Origin: a virus
Virus record (IMG/VR): IMGVR_UViG_3300035698_022351
Location: 1-29,071 of that record
Direction: 5' to 3' (one strand)
Length of the DNA: 29,071 bases
Under the pieces are notes generated by a model. It was not told the origin of the DNA. It did no database searches and saw nothing but the letters and a program-made list of their open reading frames with translations. The position numbers were made by a program, and so were the translations under genes. Shown piece by piece: positions 17,021 to 28,728 of the stretch. Every line of letters starts with the position of its first letter. The stretch's first letter is position 1.

Positions 17021-18518
17021 ACATAATATTCTCGAACGTAATTGTTCGGCCTGTTAATTCTCTTGTTTCTGGAATTTCTCGATGATCTGTTTCCATAGCA
17101 ACAATAGGATAACTATTATATAATTTTTTAAGGACGAAATTATATTCAATAGAAGTTGTATCCAAATAGTTCAATGTAAAATGTTGCTGGAGAGTAGCTC
17201 CCCTCATATCAATAAATTGAATAGGGCCAAACTTATATATTTCTCCATTTTGTCGAACCAGGAAATCTCTCATTCTCAAAAGAGGGAAATTCGTTGTCCA
17301 GCTGCTAGGAATAACATTAAGTCTTGCACCTGTCTCTGTATAAGAGATGGTTCTTTCAGTTTCAAAAGGAGCTATGATTACTGAAATAGGACCCTCATAC
17401 CCTCCCTTAAAACCTGTTCCGAAACAATTGGGGCAATCATATTTAGTCTGAGCATAAGTAGTTGTAGCCACATCTCCACAACTACAAGTTTCCCCCATAC
17501 TCTTTTTTATAAAAACCATGGCCCTTTCGCCACCCTGGAAAAGCAAGAAACGATTTCTCTTTATAGCTTCTCGCCAAATCCAATCAATTTTTTCAATTTC
17601 TTTAGCAGAAACAGCTTTAACCCTATCCAGGGGAGTTTCATTACCTTCTTCATCTACTGAAGTAACTTTATAAAAAATCCTCTGGTCTAGATGAGTAGGG
17701 ATAATATTTTTAAACCCATAATAGAAAACATCAACTACAGAACTATCTTGGATCTCAGGGGCCCTTACAGGTCTCTGTCTTCTCAAATCAATATCAAAGC
17801 AACGATCTAATTTAACCACTCCATCTGCACCACTTAGAGATTTTACTAAATAAGGCTTTCCATCTATAGTTACAGCAATATGCCTGGGATTATCTGTAGT
17901 ACTCATATAGGGACTAATAATCATTGCCCTAGAATTAGGAATAACCACAGGAGTATTCTTTAATTGTAAAGAAATCTCTTGAAGAGGAGTCTCATCATCT
18001 CTTATTAAATCTCTACCACTTAATCTTTCATGGAATAACTGAACACTTGTAAAATCTCTATAAGATAATTCTGTAACAGGAGCTGTGTTTAACCTAAAAT
18101 ATGGTCCAGCTTCACTATTAAAAGATCTATAGATATTTACTCCAACTATACATCTTTCTGTATTAGCCGGAATCATTCTAGGGTTCGTCCACTTAAGATC
18201 AAAAGTTCCTCCTATAAATGGATAAAAAACATGCAGATTAAGAGGAGGAAGAGGATAAGGTTTAGTATTCCTTTTACCAGGAATAAAGTATCTCATATCA
18301 TATGGGCTTGAAGCATTTTCTTCCCTAGTCCCATCAGACACAGAAACAATCCCACCAGATGTAATCAATTGTTGAACCTTTAACTTAAGACGAAGATTAT
18401 AATAATCTACATCTCCAGGAGGCCCTCCAAACATTTTGGGAATCGTAATAGTACGATCCTCAACATTCGTGAAGGAATCTGGTTCAGCAGGATTACGAAA
18501 TCTGGCTTTCATTGTCAT
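17016..18518 (-). CDS. Virion structural protein with a four-cysteine zinc-finger-like cluster
   Basis: 500 residues from the ATG at 18518 (GAGG six bases upstream); the frame is open a further 18 codons upstream but that part overlaps the previous gene. It is beta-rich with a fibronectin-like stretch (PPLNLHVFYPFIGGTFDLKW and VGVNIYRSFNSEAGPYFRLN, residues about 90-140), resembling fibronectin type III-like modules of virion proteins. Cys345, Cys347, Cys362 and Cys365 lie in ETCSCGD and DCPNCFGTGFKGGYEG, a pattern like half of the DnaJ Cys-rich domain, likely to bind zinc. The C-terminal 110 residues are beta-rich. The product is probably a neck, connector or baseplate component; the exact role is unknown. 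The stop is TAG. Confidence 0.75.
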   Translation of the reverse strand: MTMKARFRNPAEPDSFTNVEDRTITIPKMFGGPPGDVDYYNLRLKLKVQQLITSGGIVSVSDGTREENASSPYDMRYFIPGKRNTKPYPLPPLNLHVFYPFIGGTFDLKWTNPRMIPANTERCIVGVNIYRSFNSEAGPYFRLNTAPVTELSYRDFTSVQLFHERLSGRDLIRDDETPLQEISLQLKNTPVVIPNSRAMIISPYMSTTDNPRHIAVTIDGKPYLVKSLSGADGVVKLDRCFDIDLRRQRPVRAPEIQDSSVVDVFYYGFKNIIPTHLDQRIFYKVTSVDEEGNETPLDRVKAVSAKEIEKIDWIWREAIKRNRFLLFQGGERAMVFIKKSMGETCSCGDVATTTYAQTKYDCPNCFGTGFKGGYEGPISVIIAPFETERTISYTETGARLNVIPSSWTTNFPLLRMRDFLVRQNGEIYKFGPIQFIDMRGATLQQHFTLNYLDTTSIEYNFVLKKLYNSYPIVAMETDHREIPETRELTGRTITFENIMY

Positions 18519-18519
18519 A

Positions 18520-19137
18520 TTAATCCTCTTTAAGTAAAGCCTCAATACCAGGATAATTTGAAAAAACAACATTAAACAAATTTATTTTTTTTGCCATATC
18601 AGAACCTGTTATTTGGCTTGGGTCTTTAAATCCCATTATTTCTGTAATCTGTCCTTTAGCTTTATTCCAACAAACCGTTGCTACTTCTATACAGAAAAAT
18701 TTTCTCGGATTCTGATCCAACATTGTTTCTTTACGCACATCAACTCCGAAAAAGACTTTTTCTATAACATCCTCAGCCATATTAGCTATAGCTCGCCTAT
18801 CATAAGGAGCATGAATTTCAGCAAGATGAAGAGCTTCTTTAGCTACGAGCTCTCCCTGCTGAACTGTAGCACCCTTCGGACGAAAAATAATATGATAATA
18901 ATGTTCACGATATTTCGAAATATCAACATAAGACTTTATGACACCTTCATTAACAGCTTCTACCATCATGAGATATTTAGGATCTATAAGAACTCCAGCA
19001 TGAGTCCAACGAGCATCTTCTCGATTTCCTCCACTCAACCATTGGAACTTTCTAATAAACCAATTGATAAGAAACTTAAACCTAAATTGATGCTTGTTCC
19101 TAAATAGGACTATATCACCAGGTCGCATTTCTAACAT
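18520..19137 (-). CDS. Permuted NlpC/P60-like (YiiX/YaeF-type) cysteine hydrolase
   Basis: 205 residues. The sequence has the order of the circularly permuted papain-like NlpC/P60 group: RPGDIVLFR at residues 5-13, WTHAGV with likely catalytic His46, Glu60 in MVEAVNEG, then Tyr112-Asp113 in PYDRR and the likely nucleophile Cys149 in FFCIEVA. Members of this superfamily cleave peptidoglycan peptides or act on amide and ester bonds; the substrate here is unknown. Placed within structural genes, it may be a virion-associated wall hydrolase or a processing enzyme. No signal peptide is seen. The gene begins 14 bases after the preceding stop with a G-rich ribosome site (AAGGGG) and ends 1 base before the next ATG. 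An alternative start at the fourth codon is possible. Confidence 0.8.
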   Translation of the reverse strand: MLEMRPGDIVLFRNKHQFRFKFLINWFIRKFQWLSGGNREDARWTHAGVLIDPKYLMMVEAVNEGVIKSYVDISKYREHYYHIIFRPKGATVQQGELVAKEALHLAEIHAPYDRRAIANMAEDVIEKVFFGVDVRKETMLDQNPRKFFCIEVATVCWNKAKGQITEIMGFKDPSQITGSDMAKKINLFNVVFSNYPGIEALLKED

Positions 19138-19151
19138 ATTTTACCGCCCCT

Positions 19152-20162
19152 TTAACTTGCCGTTTTCTTACGATGCATAATCAAGTTTATGACTACATCA
19201 ACATCATGATCTTCACCATAAATACCAAGCTCCATCAAGAGTCTCATTCCCTGCCCCATCTGTGCAGTGTCATTAGATATGAGTTCTTTACACAATGGGA
19301 ATCCTGGTGGTAAATTTAAGTCATGAACAAATTCTTTTAATGCCACTTGTACCGCAAACATATTGTAATAACCGTCCCCTAATGGAGCCGCTGTTACCCC
19401 TGTATATGATTTTGTAGTAGAATCCCACGTAGCGTTCCAGTATGCTATTTGCCTTACTCCGAGATCTGTTAGCGGCATATAAACTAAGCCACCTGTTGGA
19501 CTTTGTATTGCACCTGTTAGACCACCTGTAATTTCAAAATTACCATAACCAGGTTGACCCCCGGCAGCCTCAATTGGTATGATTGAATAACCATTAGCAA
19601 GATAATAATTAGTACCTGTTGCAGCCTGGCCAGCAGTTACTCTTGGAACTATGCCCATAGCAACGGTATCACCAATTTGAGATCCACTTACACCTACATA
19701 CCCGCGATAAAGCCAAGTCTTATTTTCAACAATATTGAAATCTATCAATAATTTTTCTGGATTTGTAGCTCCTGTAGCCCCTGCAACATGATTAAACATC
19801 ATTTGTTGCCCATAGCCAATTTTTGTAACATCACTCGAATCATCACCCTTGCCACAGAAATAAGTATCCAGACCTAACGGACGAGGTGTCTGTTGAACAC
19901 GAATTTTTCCGCTCTGATCCCTAGGATTATCACCATCTGGAACGATTCCAGTATGTGCAGCAACTACACCATCAAGAGTTGTTTTCTCAGCTTCACTCAA
20001 AGCTGCTTTCATCCAAATTTCAAGTGTATTTCCCGATGTAGCAATATAGCCAAAAGCTATTATTATTGAAGATTCCCCAATCTCATCTTCTAAAGAAGTT
20101 GGATAGACTTTCCCATTGGCTGTATCTTCGCTTATGCTGTATTCGTATCTGGTTGCTGCCAT
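19152..20162 (-). CDS. Structural / appendage protein with an N-terminal domain shared with its neighbour
   Basis: 336 residues. Residues 1-75 (MAATRYEYSIS... LSEAEKTTLDGVVAAHTG) are clearly related to the N-terminus of the 210-residue protein encoded just upstream. Short domains with this pattern (a tyrosine-rich start, a strand ending in IWMKAAL, a helix ending in VVAAH) recur in phage proteins and probably serve to attach or oligomerise them; no function is established. The remaining part is Gly/Thr-rich and beta-rich, with an aromatic core and a more helical C-terminus (FPLCKELISNDTAQMGQGMR). It may be a capsid or tail decoration or fibre-base protein. GGAGGAG lies four bases before the ATG and is itself inside the end of the preceding gene, which overlaps this one by 31 bases. 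Confidence 0.72.
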   Translation of the reverse strand: MAATRYEYSISEDTANGKVYPTSLEDEIGESSIIIAFGYIATSGNTLEIWMKAALSEAEKTTLDGVVAAHTGIVPDGDNPRDQSGKIRVQQTPRPLGLDTYFCGKGDDSSDVTKIGYGQQMMFNHVAGATGATNPEKLLIDFNIVENKTWLYRGYVGVSGSQIGDTVAMGIVPRVTAGQAATGTNYYLANGYSIIPIEAAGGQPGYGNFEITGGLTGAIQSPTGGLVYMPLTDLGVRQIAYWNATWDSTTKSYTGVTAAPLGDGYYNMFAVQVALKEFVHDLNLPPGFPLCKELISNDTAQMGQGMRLLMELGIYGEDHDVDVVINLIMHRKKTAS

Positions 20163-20764
20163 TTTTCTCCTCCATCATCTATTTTTTCCATTAATATATT
20201 AACTCTTTTTATATACGCCGTAGCTCTCTTTTGTGTTTTATAATTAAAATATATAACACCAGAATCATTTGCATTAAAATCAATAAAATGGAATCCAGAA
20301 ATAGGCTTGTAATCATCCGTTTTGAATACATAAGAATTTATTTCTAAAGTTCCATCTAAAACCTTAAAATAAGATTTTCTATTTGATGCCGACCCTTTAA
20401 CCTCAGCACTAAAAAACAACCTATATTTTCCTGCTTTAATACTGGAATACGGCATTGAAAGTTTAGTAATATAACTATCTGAAGTAGTACTAGATTCTAA
20501 AACATCATCTATCTGAAATACAGTTTGCCAATCTTCTGCTACGCCATCATGCTCAGCGACTACCCCATTAAGAGCTGTTTCATCCGCACTACTTAATCCT
20601 GATTCAAACCATATATCAATAGTGTCTTCGCCTAAATCAGTATTAACATAACTCAAAACACCAGAGATAGAAGATACCTGAATTTGTATTATTAATTTTT
20701 CTGTATTAACAGCACCGTTTAAAGTATCGTTAGCTATGCTATATGTGTATTTTGTAACAGCCAT
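20132..20764 (-). CDS. Two-domain fibre-module protein (chimera of its neighbours)
   Basis: 210 residues from the ATG at 20764; AGGAG lies six bases upstream, whereas the ATG two codons earlier directly abuts the AGGAG. This start also aligns with the start of the paralogous protein downstream. Residues 1-80 match the N-terminal domain of that 336-residue protein (KYTYSIANDTLNG, LSSADETALNGVVAEHDG). Residues about 88-195 match the last 110 residues of the 1195-residue collagen-like fibre (ESSTTSDSYITKL here, [13 protein letters not shown] there, then G.YR and an AYI+R segment). It therefore joins a probable anchor domain to a beta-sandwich tip-like domain. The last 10 residues are encoded by the ribosome site and first codons of the next gene. 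Confidence 0.75.
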   Translation of the reverse strand: MAVTKYTYSIANDTLNGAVNTEKLIIQIQVSSISGVLSYVNTDLGEDTIDIWFESGLSSADETALNGVVAEHDGVAEDWQTVFQIDDVLESSTTSDSYITKLSMPYSSIKAGKYRLFFSAEVKGSASNRKSYFKVLDGTLEINSYVFKTDDYKPISGFHFIDFNANDSGVIYFNYKTQKRATAYIKRVNILMEKIDDGGEKWQQPDTNTA

Positions 20765-20778
20765 ATTCATCTCCTACT

Positions 20779-24366
<3,588 letters not shown>

Positions 24367-24423
24367 ATTTTTCCCTTTATATAAGAATAAAAATAAATTA
24401 GTTTAAAAATATGGAAAATTTAA

Positions 24424-24449
24424 AAGTCCCTCTCAAAAGAGAAGGACTT
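24424..24449 (-). terminator. Probable intrinsic terminator upstream of the collagen-like fibre gene
   Basis: In the transcript AAGUCCUUCUC pairs with GAGAGGGACUU over 11 positions (one G.U) around a UUUU loop, followed by a U-rich run (UUAAAUUUU). It sits in the 157-base gap between the 148-residue gene and the collagen-like fibre gene, the longest gap in the window. It would end transcription from the upstream fibre genes, implying either partial read-through or a separate promoter for the collagen-like fibre. No convincing -35/-10 pair is visible between the hairpin and the next ATG. Confidence 0.72.
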
Positions 24450-24523
24450 AATAAAAAGACGTATTCTATTAAAAAATAATACTTTTATTACTTATCTAAT
24501 ATTTGTCTATTAATTTACGAGAT

Positions 24524-24970
24524 TTATATGGCAGGAATTAGCCCTTGCTTTATCAATATGTCACGTACTTCACTAATATCTGTACTGTTTTGCAAAATAT
24601 CATCATCACTTTGTTTTTCTGTATCTTCATCCAGTAATGATTGATATTTTACTTTAGATGCGATTATATTCTCTTGTTCAGATTCGGAAAGCTCTGCAAG
24701 TTCTGCCTCTGTTATTTCGTTAATCTCTGTCAAAGCTGTAACATCCATGCCGTTTTCTGTTACAGTGGCACCAAACACAGGAGTTCTGAATCCAGCGTCT
24801 TTTGCCAAAATCAAATGATCTATTGTAGAGGAAAATTCTTGTATATCACTACCACGAACAATTTTAGCTCCTCGGCTTTGTAAACTATTAGCTTGCGATA
24901 TACATCCATCTTCGATAGGTTGTATATTAAATGTTTTATCTGTTATAGTGATTGCGTAGTAAAACTTCAT
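24524..24970 (-). CDS. Small acidic protein of unknown function between fibre genes
   Basis: 148 residues. The N-terminal half looks like an alpha/beta fold (YYAITITDKTFNIQPIEDG, then a helix and a strand DHLILAKDAG). The C-terminal half is acidic and helical (EAELAELSESEQENIIASK). I recognise no family. Small proteins after fibre genes are often fibre assembly chaperones, but nothing in the sequence demonstrates that here. AGGAG lies five bases before the ATG and the gene starts 9 bases after the stop of the fibre gene. It is the last gene before a probable terminator. Confidence 0.7.
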   Translation of the reverse strand: MKFYYAITITDKTFNIQPIEDGCISQANSLQSRGAKIVRGSDIQEFSSTIDHLILAKDAGFRTPVFGATVTENGMDVTALTEINEITEAELAELSESEQENIIASKVKYQSLLDEDTEKQSDDDILQNSTDISEVRDILIKQGLIPAI

Positions 24971-24979
24971 AATCTCTCC

Positions 24980-26134
24980 TTATGCGACTCTATAACCTTC
25001 AACCTGTGTAATTGTTCTGTAAGCACCGTTTTGATATGCTGTTATATGATCATTAACACCATCTATTATAATCCTTGGAGAATCTGCTGTTAAACTCGAC
25101 GGCATAGTTGTAGTGTAACCGTTTCCAATTCTACAAAATACAACAGAATTTGCTGAACTACTGTCTGTATACATAACCGAAATCCACCAAATACCAGTAT
25201 CAAAAGCCGTACCAGTATAATCATATGTTGTTGTACTTATTCCTGTAACCTTCAATGCATCAATAAACCCGTGGTTTGATGTTCCAAGGGCACCAGTCGA
25301 TGCCAAAGTTGTAAATGAAGCATCACCAGTTGAAACTATATCATTAGATCCCAGATCCACATCACAACTAACTGTAAAGTCATTATCTGACTGGTCATAT
25401 TTTACAAGCAGCCTTGGGGCCCATGCTCCACCAGCAACCACAGAGGTAGAAGAATAAAGGTAAATGTCTCCATTGAATAACATAGCTATATTACAGCCCA
25501 TACCAGTATTGGCCATTTTCATAGTCCCAGCCGAATCCCTATAGGTATTATTTACAAATTCAATAGTGCCATTGCTATTACCAACAACGAATGGTTCATA
25601 TTCATTCGCTCCACGATTTACAGCTAAAGTAACCTGATTACCGTTTCCACTAATGGATTTAAGTGCCCCTTGTGGCAACGTGGCTGTAATTGCTGTACTA
25701 TTATGATGACCTAATATTTCTGTTACTGTTTCTGAATAAGTGCCATTTGATAAATCGCCTGTTGATATTAAGTTGTTACTTCCAATATTCAAATGAGAAC
25801 TAGTTATTAAATCTGTCCCATCCCATGATATAGTGCCAATTATAGAATTTTTATTAAACCTAAGGACAGCAGTTACATCATCATCATCATTATTTATTTC
25901 ATAAGAATTTGAAGACGTACCTGTTGAAGCTGCACCACCAGCCTGGATATCTACATAGGCTTTATTTGCAGCATCATTATCTGAAGTTGGTCCTGTAAGA
26001 CTAGTTAACATATTAAAATCCATTGACTGATTTTCAGTAAAAAGATTTGAACCATCAGAACGAATATAAGTATTTAACAACTTATTTTCTTCTATTGTAC
26101 TGTTAGTAATAAATTTATTTACCAACTTAGCCAT
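24980..26134 (-). CDS. Fibre protein with DAANKAYVD linker
   Basis: 384 residues, rich in Gly, Asn, Ser and Thr, beta-rich. The first 65 residues resemble segments of the 816-residue fibre encoded upstream: TYIRSDGSNLFTENQSMDFN, then LTSLTGPTSDNDAANKAYVD near residues 45-62, a linker motif found in many phage tail fibres and probably trimeric. The rest is a series of beta-strands (DLITSSHLNIGSNNLISTGD and, near residue 270, LGSNDIVSTGDASFTTL, which echo each other). The C-terminus (DHITAYQNGAYRTITQ) may form the tip. The role in host binding is inferred. Start: ATG with AAGGTGG six bases upstream. The GC-rich stem-loop at 26175-26205 lies in the leader. Confidence 0.8.
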   Translation of the reverse strand: MAKLVNKFITNSTIEENKLLNTYIRSDGSNLFTENQSMDFNMLTSLTGPTSDNDAANKAYVDIQAGGAASTGTSSNSYEINNDDDDVTAVLRFNKNSIIGTISWDGTDLITSSHLNIGSNNLISTGDLSNGTYSETVTEILGHHNSTAITATLPQGALKSISGNGNQVTLAVNRGANEYEPFVVGNSNGTIEFVNNTYRDSAGTMKMANTGMGCNIAMLFNGDIYLYSSTSVVAGGAWAPRLLVKYDQSDNDFTVSCDVDLGSNDIVSTGDASFTTLASTGALGTSNHGFIDALKVTGISTTTYDYTGTAFDTGIWWISVMYTDSSSANSVVFCRIGNGYTTTMPSSLTADSPRIIIDGVNDHITAYQNGAYRTITQVEGYRVA

Positions 26135-26174
26135 ATCGGACCACCTTATAAATGTTAATTCTTACTAGTTAATT

Positions 26175-26205
26175 GGGGGGCGAAAGGCTATCCCTCTCGT
26201 CCCCC
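26175..26205 (-). promoter_or_regulatory. GC-rich stem-loop between two fibre genes
   Basis: Thirteen-base arms (26175-26187 and 26193-26205) around a 5-base loop. In the transcript GGGGGACGAGAGG pairs with CCTTTCGCCCCCC with one A.C mismatch and one G.U. The transcribed strand lacks a U-run after it; the opposite strand has one (cccccattttt), so a terminator for + strand transcripts or a processing signal are both possible. It resembles the hairpin at 8515-8543. Confidence 0.6.
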
Positions 26206-26220
26206 ATTTTTATATATAGA

Positions 26221-28671
26221 TTAAATACTATATACGATTGTTAGTTTATCTCCGGCAGTCAATACACCGTTTAGATCCAGTGCAGTCCAGCCTACGAAGT
26301 CACTAGTTACTGTAAAATCATCACCATAGTACTGATGAGGTCCACCTTTAACATGCATTACTACGTCTGAAGCAGCAGTAGGAGTGTTAGCAAGGGTTAC
26401 ACCAGCAGTTGTGATATCTCCACCAGCAAGTACAAATTGTTCTACTATACGGCTATTAGCTCCACCAACCTGAGCATCAACATATGCTTTATTAGCAGCA
26501 TCAGTATCATTACTTGGATTGGTAACACCAGTGATCTTAAAAGTATTTCCAAGATCCCAGTTAGAAGTTAATCCTGTAAGAGCTACAGTATTCGCAAGGG
26601 CCAATATACCATTGCCTTCACCAACTGCAAGAGGAGAACCAGCACCACCAGTAAGACCAGCGCCAGCGACAGAAGCTGCAAGTTGAGTTGAACTAATACC
26701 TGCATCCTTAACACCAATTAAATCTGAAGAGATTTGCATAGTATCAGTATCAACTTTGGCAAAAATGGTATTACCATTTTTGCCAAGTCCGTCTCCAGCA
26801 TCTACCTGGCCAAAACCAGTAAACTGAACCCAATTCCCATTAAGCTCAAAAACATAACCTGCATTTATAGTTAGATAACTCTCTAAGCCATCATCTAAAG
26901 CTAATACAGCCCATCCTTCTTCAGGAGTAATACCAGTTATGCCACCAACTGTATTGTATTGATAAATCTTTTTATTAGCAGTCCATCCACCTGCGTCTCC
27001 AGAAGTATCAACACCACCAGTAGACCATAGAACTCTATCTCCATCAACATATAACTTACCATTATCATCATTTACCCAACCAGAAGCACCACTAACATAT
27101 TGCCATAATTCACTAGCTACTTCATCAAATGCCCATTCACCTGCAGTTGCACCTGTTCCAGTTGGAGCTGTCGTACCAACATAATTAACACCTAAAAGTA
27201 CTGGCTCTTTCCATGAAATTCCATTTATAAGGTTATCAACATATGCTTTATTAGCAGCATCTGTACTAGATACTGGAGCTAAAACATTTGTAAGTAAATT
27301 GGTACCCATTGACTGAGTGCCAGTAAAAGCAACAGATCCGTTAGCCTGGATATAGCTAACATCAAGCATTGCATCAGTAATACCGCCAGCTTTAACCTGG
27401 AGTGTATCAACATTGATTTCAATACTAGAATCATCAACCTGTACAGACAATGCACTACCAGCGCCACCAGTAAGTCCAGCACCAGCAACAGAGGCTGCAA
27501 GGGCATCTTCATCTACCCCACCGTCTTTAATAACAATCTGATCTCCAGAAGTTGTTAAAGTAGTATCATCTGTGTTAACTGCCAATGCACTACCAGCACC
27601 ACCAACAATACCTGTTCCTGCTACTGAAGTAGCCAATTGAGTTTCAGTTATACCAGCATCAAGTACATGAATGATATCCGCTGCTGTAACACCAACGGTT
27701 GAATCATCTAGATTAACAGAAAGAGTAACACCATTTTCTGTTAAACCAGTTCCAGCATCTACACCTTCAGTTACCTTGTTATCAACATACTCTTTATTAG
27801 CAGCGTCTTGATTATCTGTAGGGGCAGTTAGGCCAGTAATTTTATTATCGCCCATAGCAAGATCAGCAGCCATCGGCACTGTACCATCAGCTTTAATATA
27901 AGCTATTCTTACCCACTCTGAACCATTAGCGTAATATGTAGCCTCAAGTATATAATCTTTTGAACTCTGTTTGATAAAGAAGTAGAAACCATTATTATCA
28001 GCAGTGTTTTCAATTGTTCGATGGGACGTCTTATCAAATTCATCAACAAGCTGATAACCATAACCAGTAGCTGTAAATATTCCAGAATCACCTGAAGTAT
28101 CAGTACCACTTACATTATGCCATAGAACTTGACCTGGGAAAAGAACTACCCCAGCATCCCATCCAGTTGTATAAGTGTAAAGTTTTTTTTCATTCGTGTT
28201 ATAACAAAGTTCTCCATTAGTTGCAGTACCAGTTGGAGCACCTGCTGTCCCTTTCATATAATGAACACCAATAACAGCACTAAACCTATTAAGCTGGGTA
28301 TAGTAATCAGTAAAGTCTCCAAGGCTCATTGCATCATAATAGGACTGAGCTATAACAGACGTAAGACGATTATGACCCATAGACTGATCGCCAGTAAAGG
28401 CAACTGAGCCATTAGCTTTAATATAAGTTGAGCTAAGTTCACTATCTGTAATAGTGCTACTTGCGAGTTGACCACCAGTAATACCACCAGCCAGTTTAGT
28501 ATTCGCAATACTACCAGCCAGCATACCATTAGTTATACCACTGTCTTTAATATCAAGACCCGCTGCGCTTTTCTTTATTGCACCAGAGGGATCAATATAT
28601 ACCTCTAGATTTGTTGCCCCTGTTAAGGACTGAGCATCCTTATGTATAAGTCTTGCTAGTGTCTTAGACAT
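26221..28671 (-). CDS. Repeat-rich phage fibre protein
   Basis: 816 residues from the ATG at 28671, chosen because GGAGGT lies six bases upstream; the frame is open 15 codons further but lacks such a site. Three units carry ANGSVAFTG or ADGTVPMAA followed by an L-rich turn and DAANKEYVD / DAANKAYVD linkers (near residues 295, 474 and 729). Between them, a module with GAGLTGGAGS, DD(S/T) and VKDAGI-type phrases is repeated about four times, typical of long trimeric phage tail fibres. Two other segments (YNTNEKKLYTYTTGW and ASELWQYVSGASGW) are related to each other. The last 75 residues form a module ending in GWTALDLNGVLTAGDKLTI that is shared with the protein encoded next upstream. Host-binding role is inferred. 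Confidence 0.87.
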   Translation of the reverse strand: MSKTLARLIHKDAQSLTGATNLEVYIDPSGAIKKSAAGLDIKDSGITNGMLAGSIANTKLAGGITGGQLASSTITDSELSSTYIKANGSVAFTGDQSMGHNRLTSVIAQSYYDAMSLGDFTDYYTQLNRFSAVIGVHYMKGTAGAPTGTATNGELCYNTNEKKLYTYTTGWDAGVVLFPGQVLWHNVSGTDTSGDSGIFTATGYGYQLVDEFDKTSHRTIENTADNNGFYFFIKQSSKDYILEATYYANGSEWVRIAYIKADGTVPMAADLAMGDNKITGLTAPTDNQDAANKEYVDNKVTEGVDAGTGLTENGVTLSVNLDDSTVGVTAADIIHVLDAGITETQLATSVAGTGIVGGAGSALAVNTDDTTLTTSGDQIVIKDGGVDEDALAASVAGAGLTGGAGSALSVQVDDSSIEINVDTLQVKAGGITDAMLDVSYIQANGSVAFTGTQSMGTNLLTNVLAPVSSTDAANKAYVDNLINGISWKEPVLLGVNYVGTTAPTGTGATAGEWAFDEVASELWQYVSGASGWVNDDNGKLYVDGDRVLWSTGGVDTSGDAGGWTANKKIYQYNTVGGITGITPEEGWAVLALDDGLESYLTINAGYVFELNGNWVQFTGFGQVDAGDGLGKNGNTIFAKVDTDTMQISSDLIGVKDAGISSTQLAASVAGAGLTGGAGSPLAVGEGNGILALANTVALTGLTSNWDLGNTFKITGVTNPSNDTDAANKAYVDAQVGGANSRIVEQFVLAGGDITTAGVTLANTPTAASDVVMHVKGGPHQYYGDDFTVTSDFVGWTALDLNGVLTAGDKLTIVYSI

Positions 28672-28701
28672 TCCATTACCTCCAAAGTTGTCTAATAAGC
28701 T

Positions 28702-28717
28702 GATGCATACTTGCATC
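28702..28717. repeat. Small inverted repeat in the leader of the 816-residue fibre gene
   Basis: GATGCA and TGCATC separated by TACT form a 6-bp stem with a 4-base loop just after the preceding gene's stop. It is too short and lacks a following U-run, so a terminator role is unlikely. Confidence 0.3.
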
Positions 28718-28728
28718 GTAATAAAAAA

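Noticed and set aside
18613-19107. A + strand open frame of 164 codons
   Set aside because: It is antisense to the permuted NlpC/P60 gene, which has a clear catalytic pattern; the + strand product looks like random AT-rich translation.
28516-28716. Upstream start for the 816-residue fibre adding 15 residues
   Set aside because: The first 15 residues lack a ribosome site, while GGAGGT stands six bases before the ATG at 28671.
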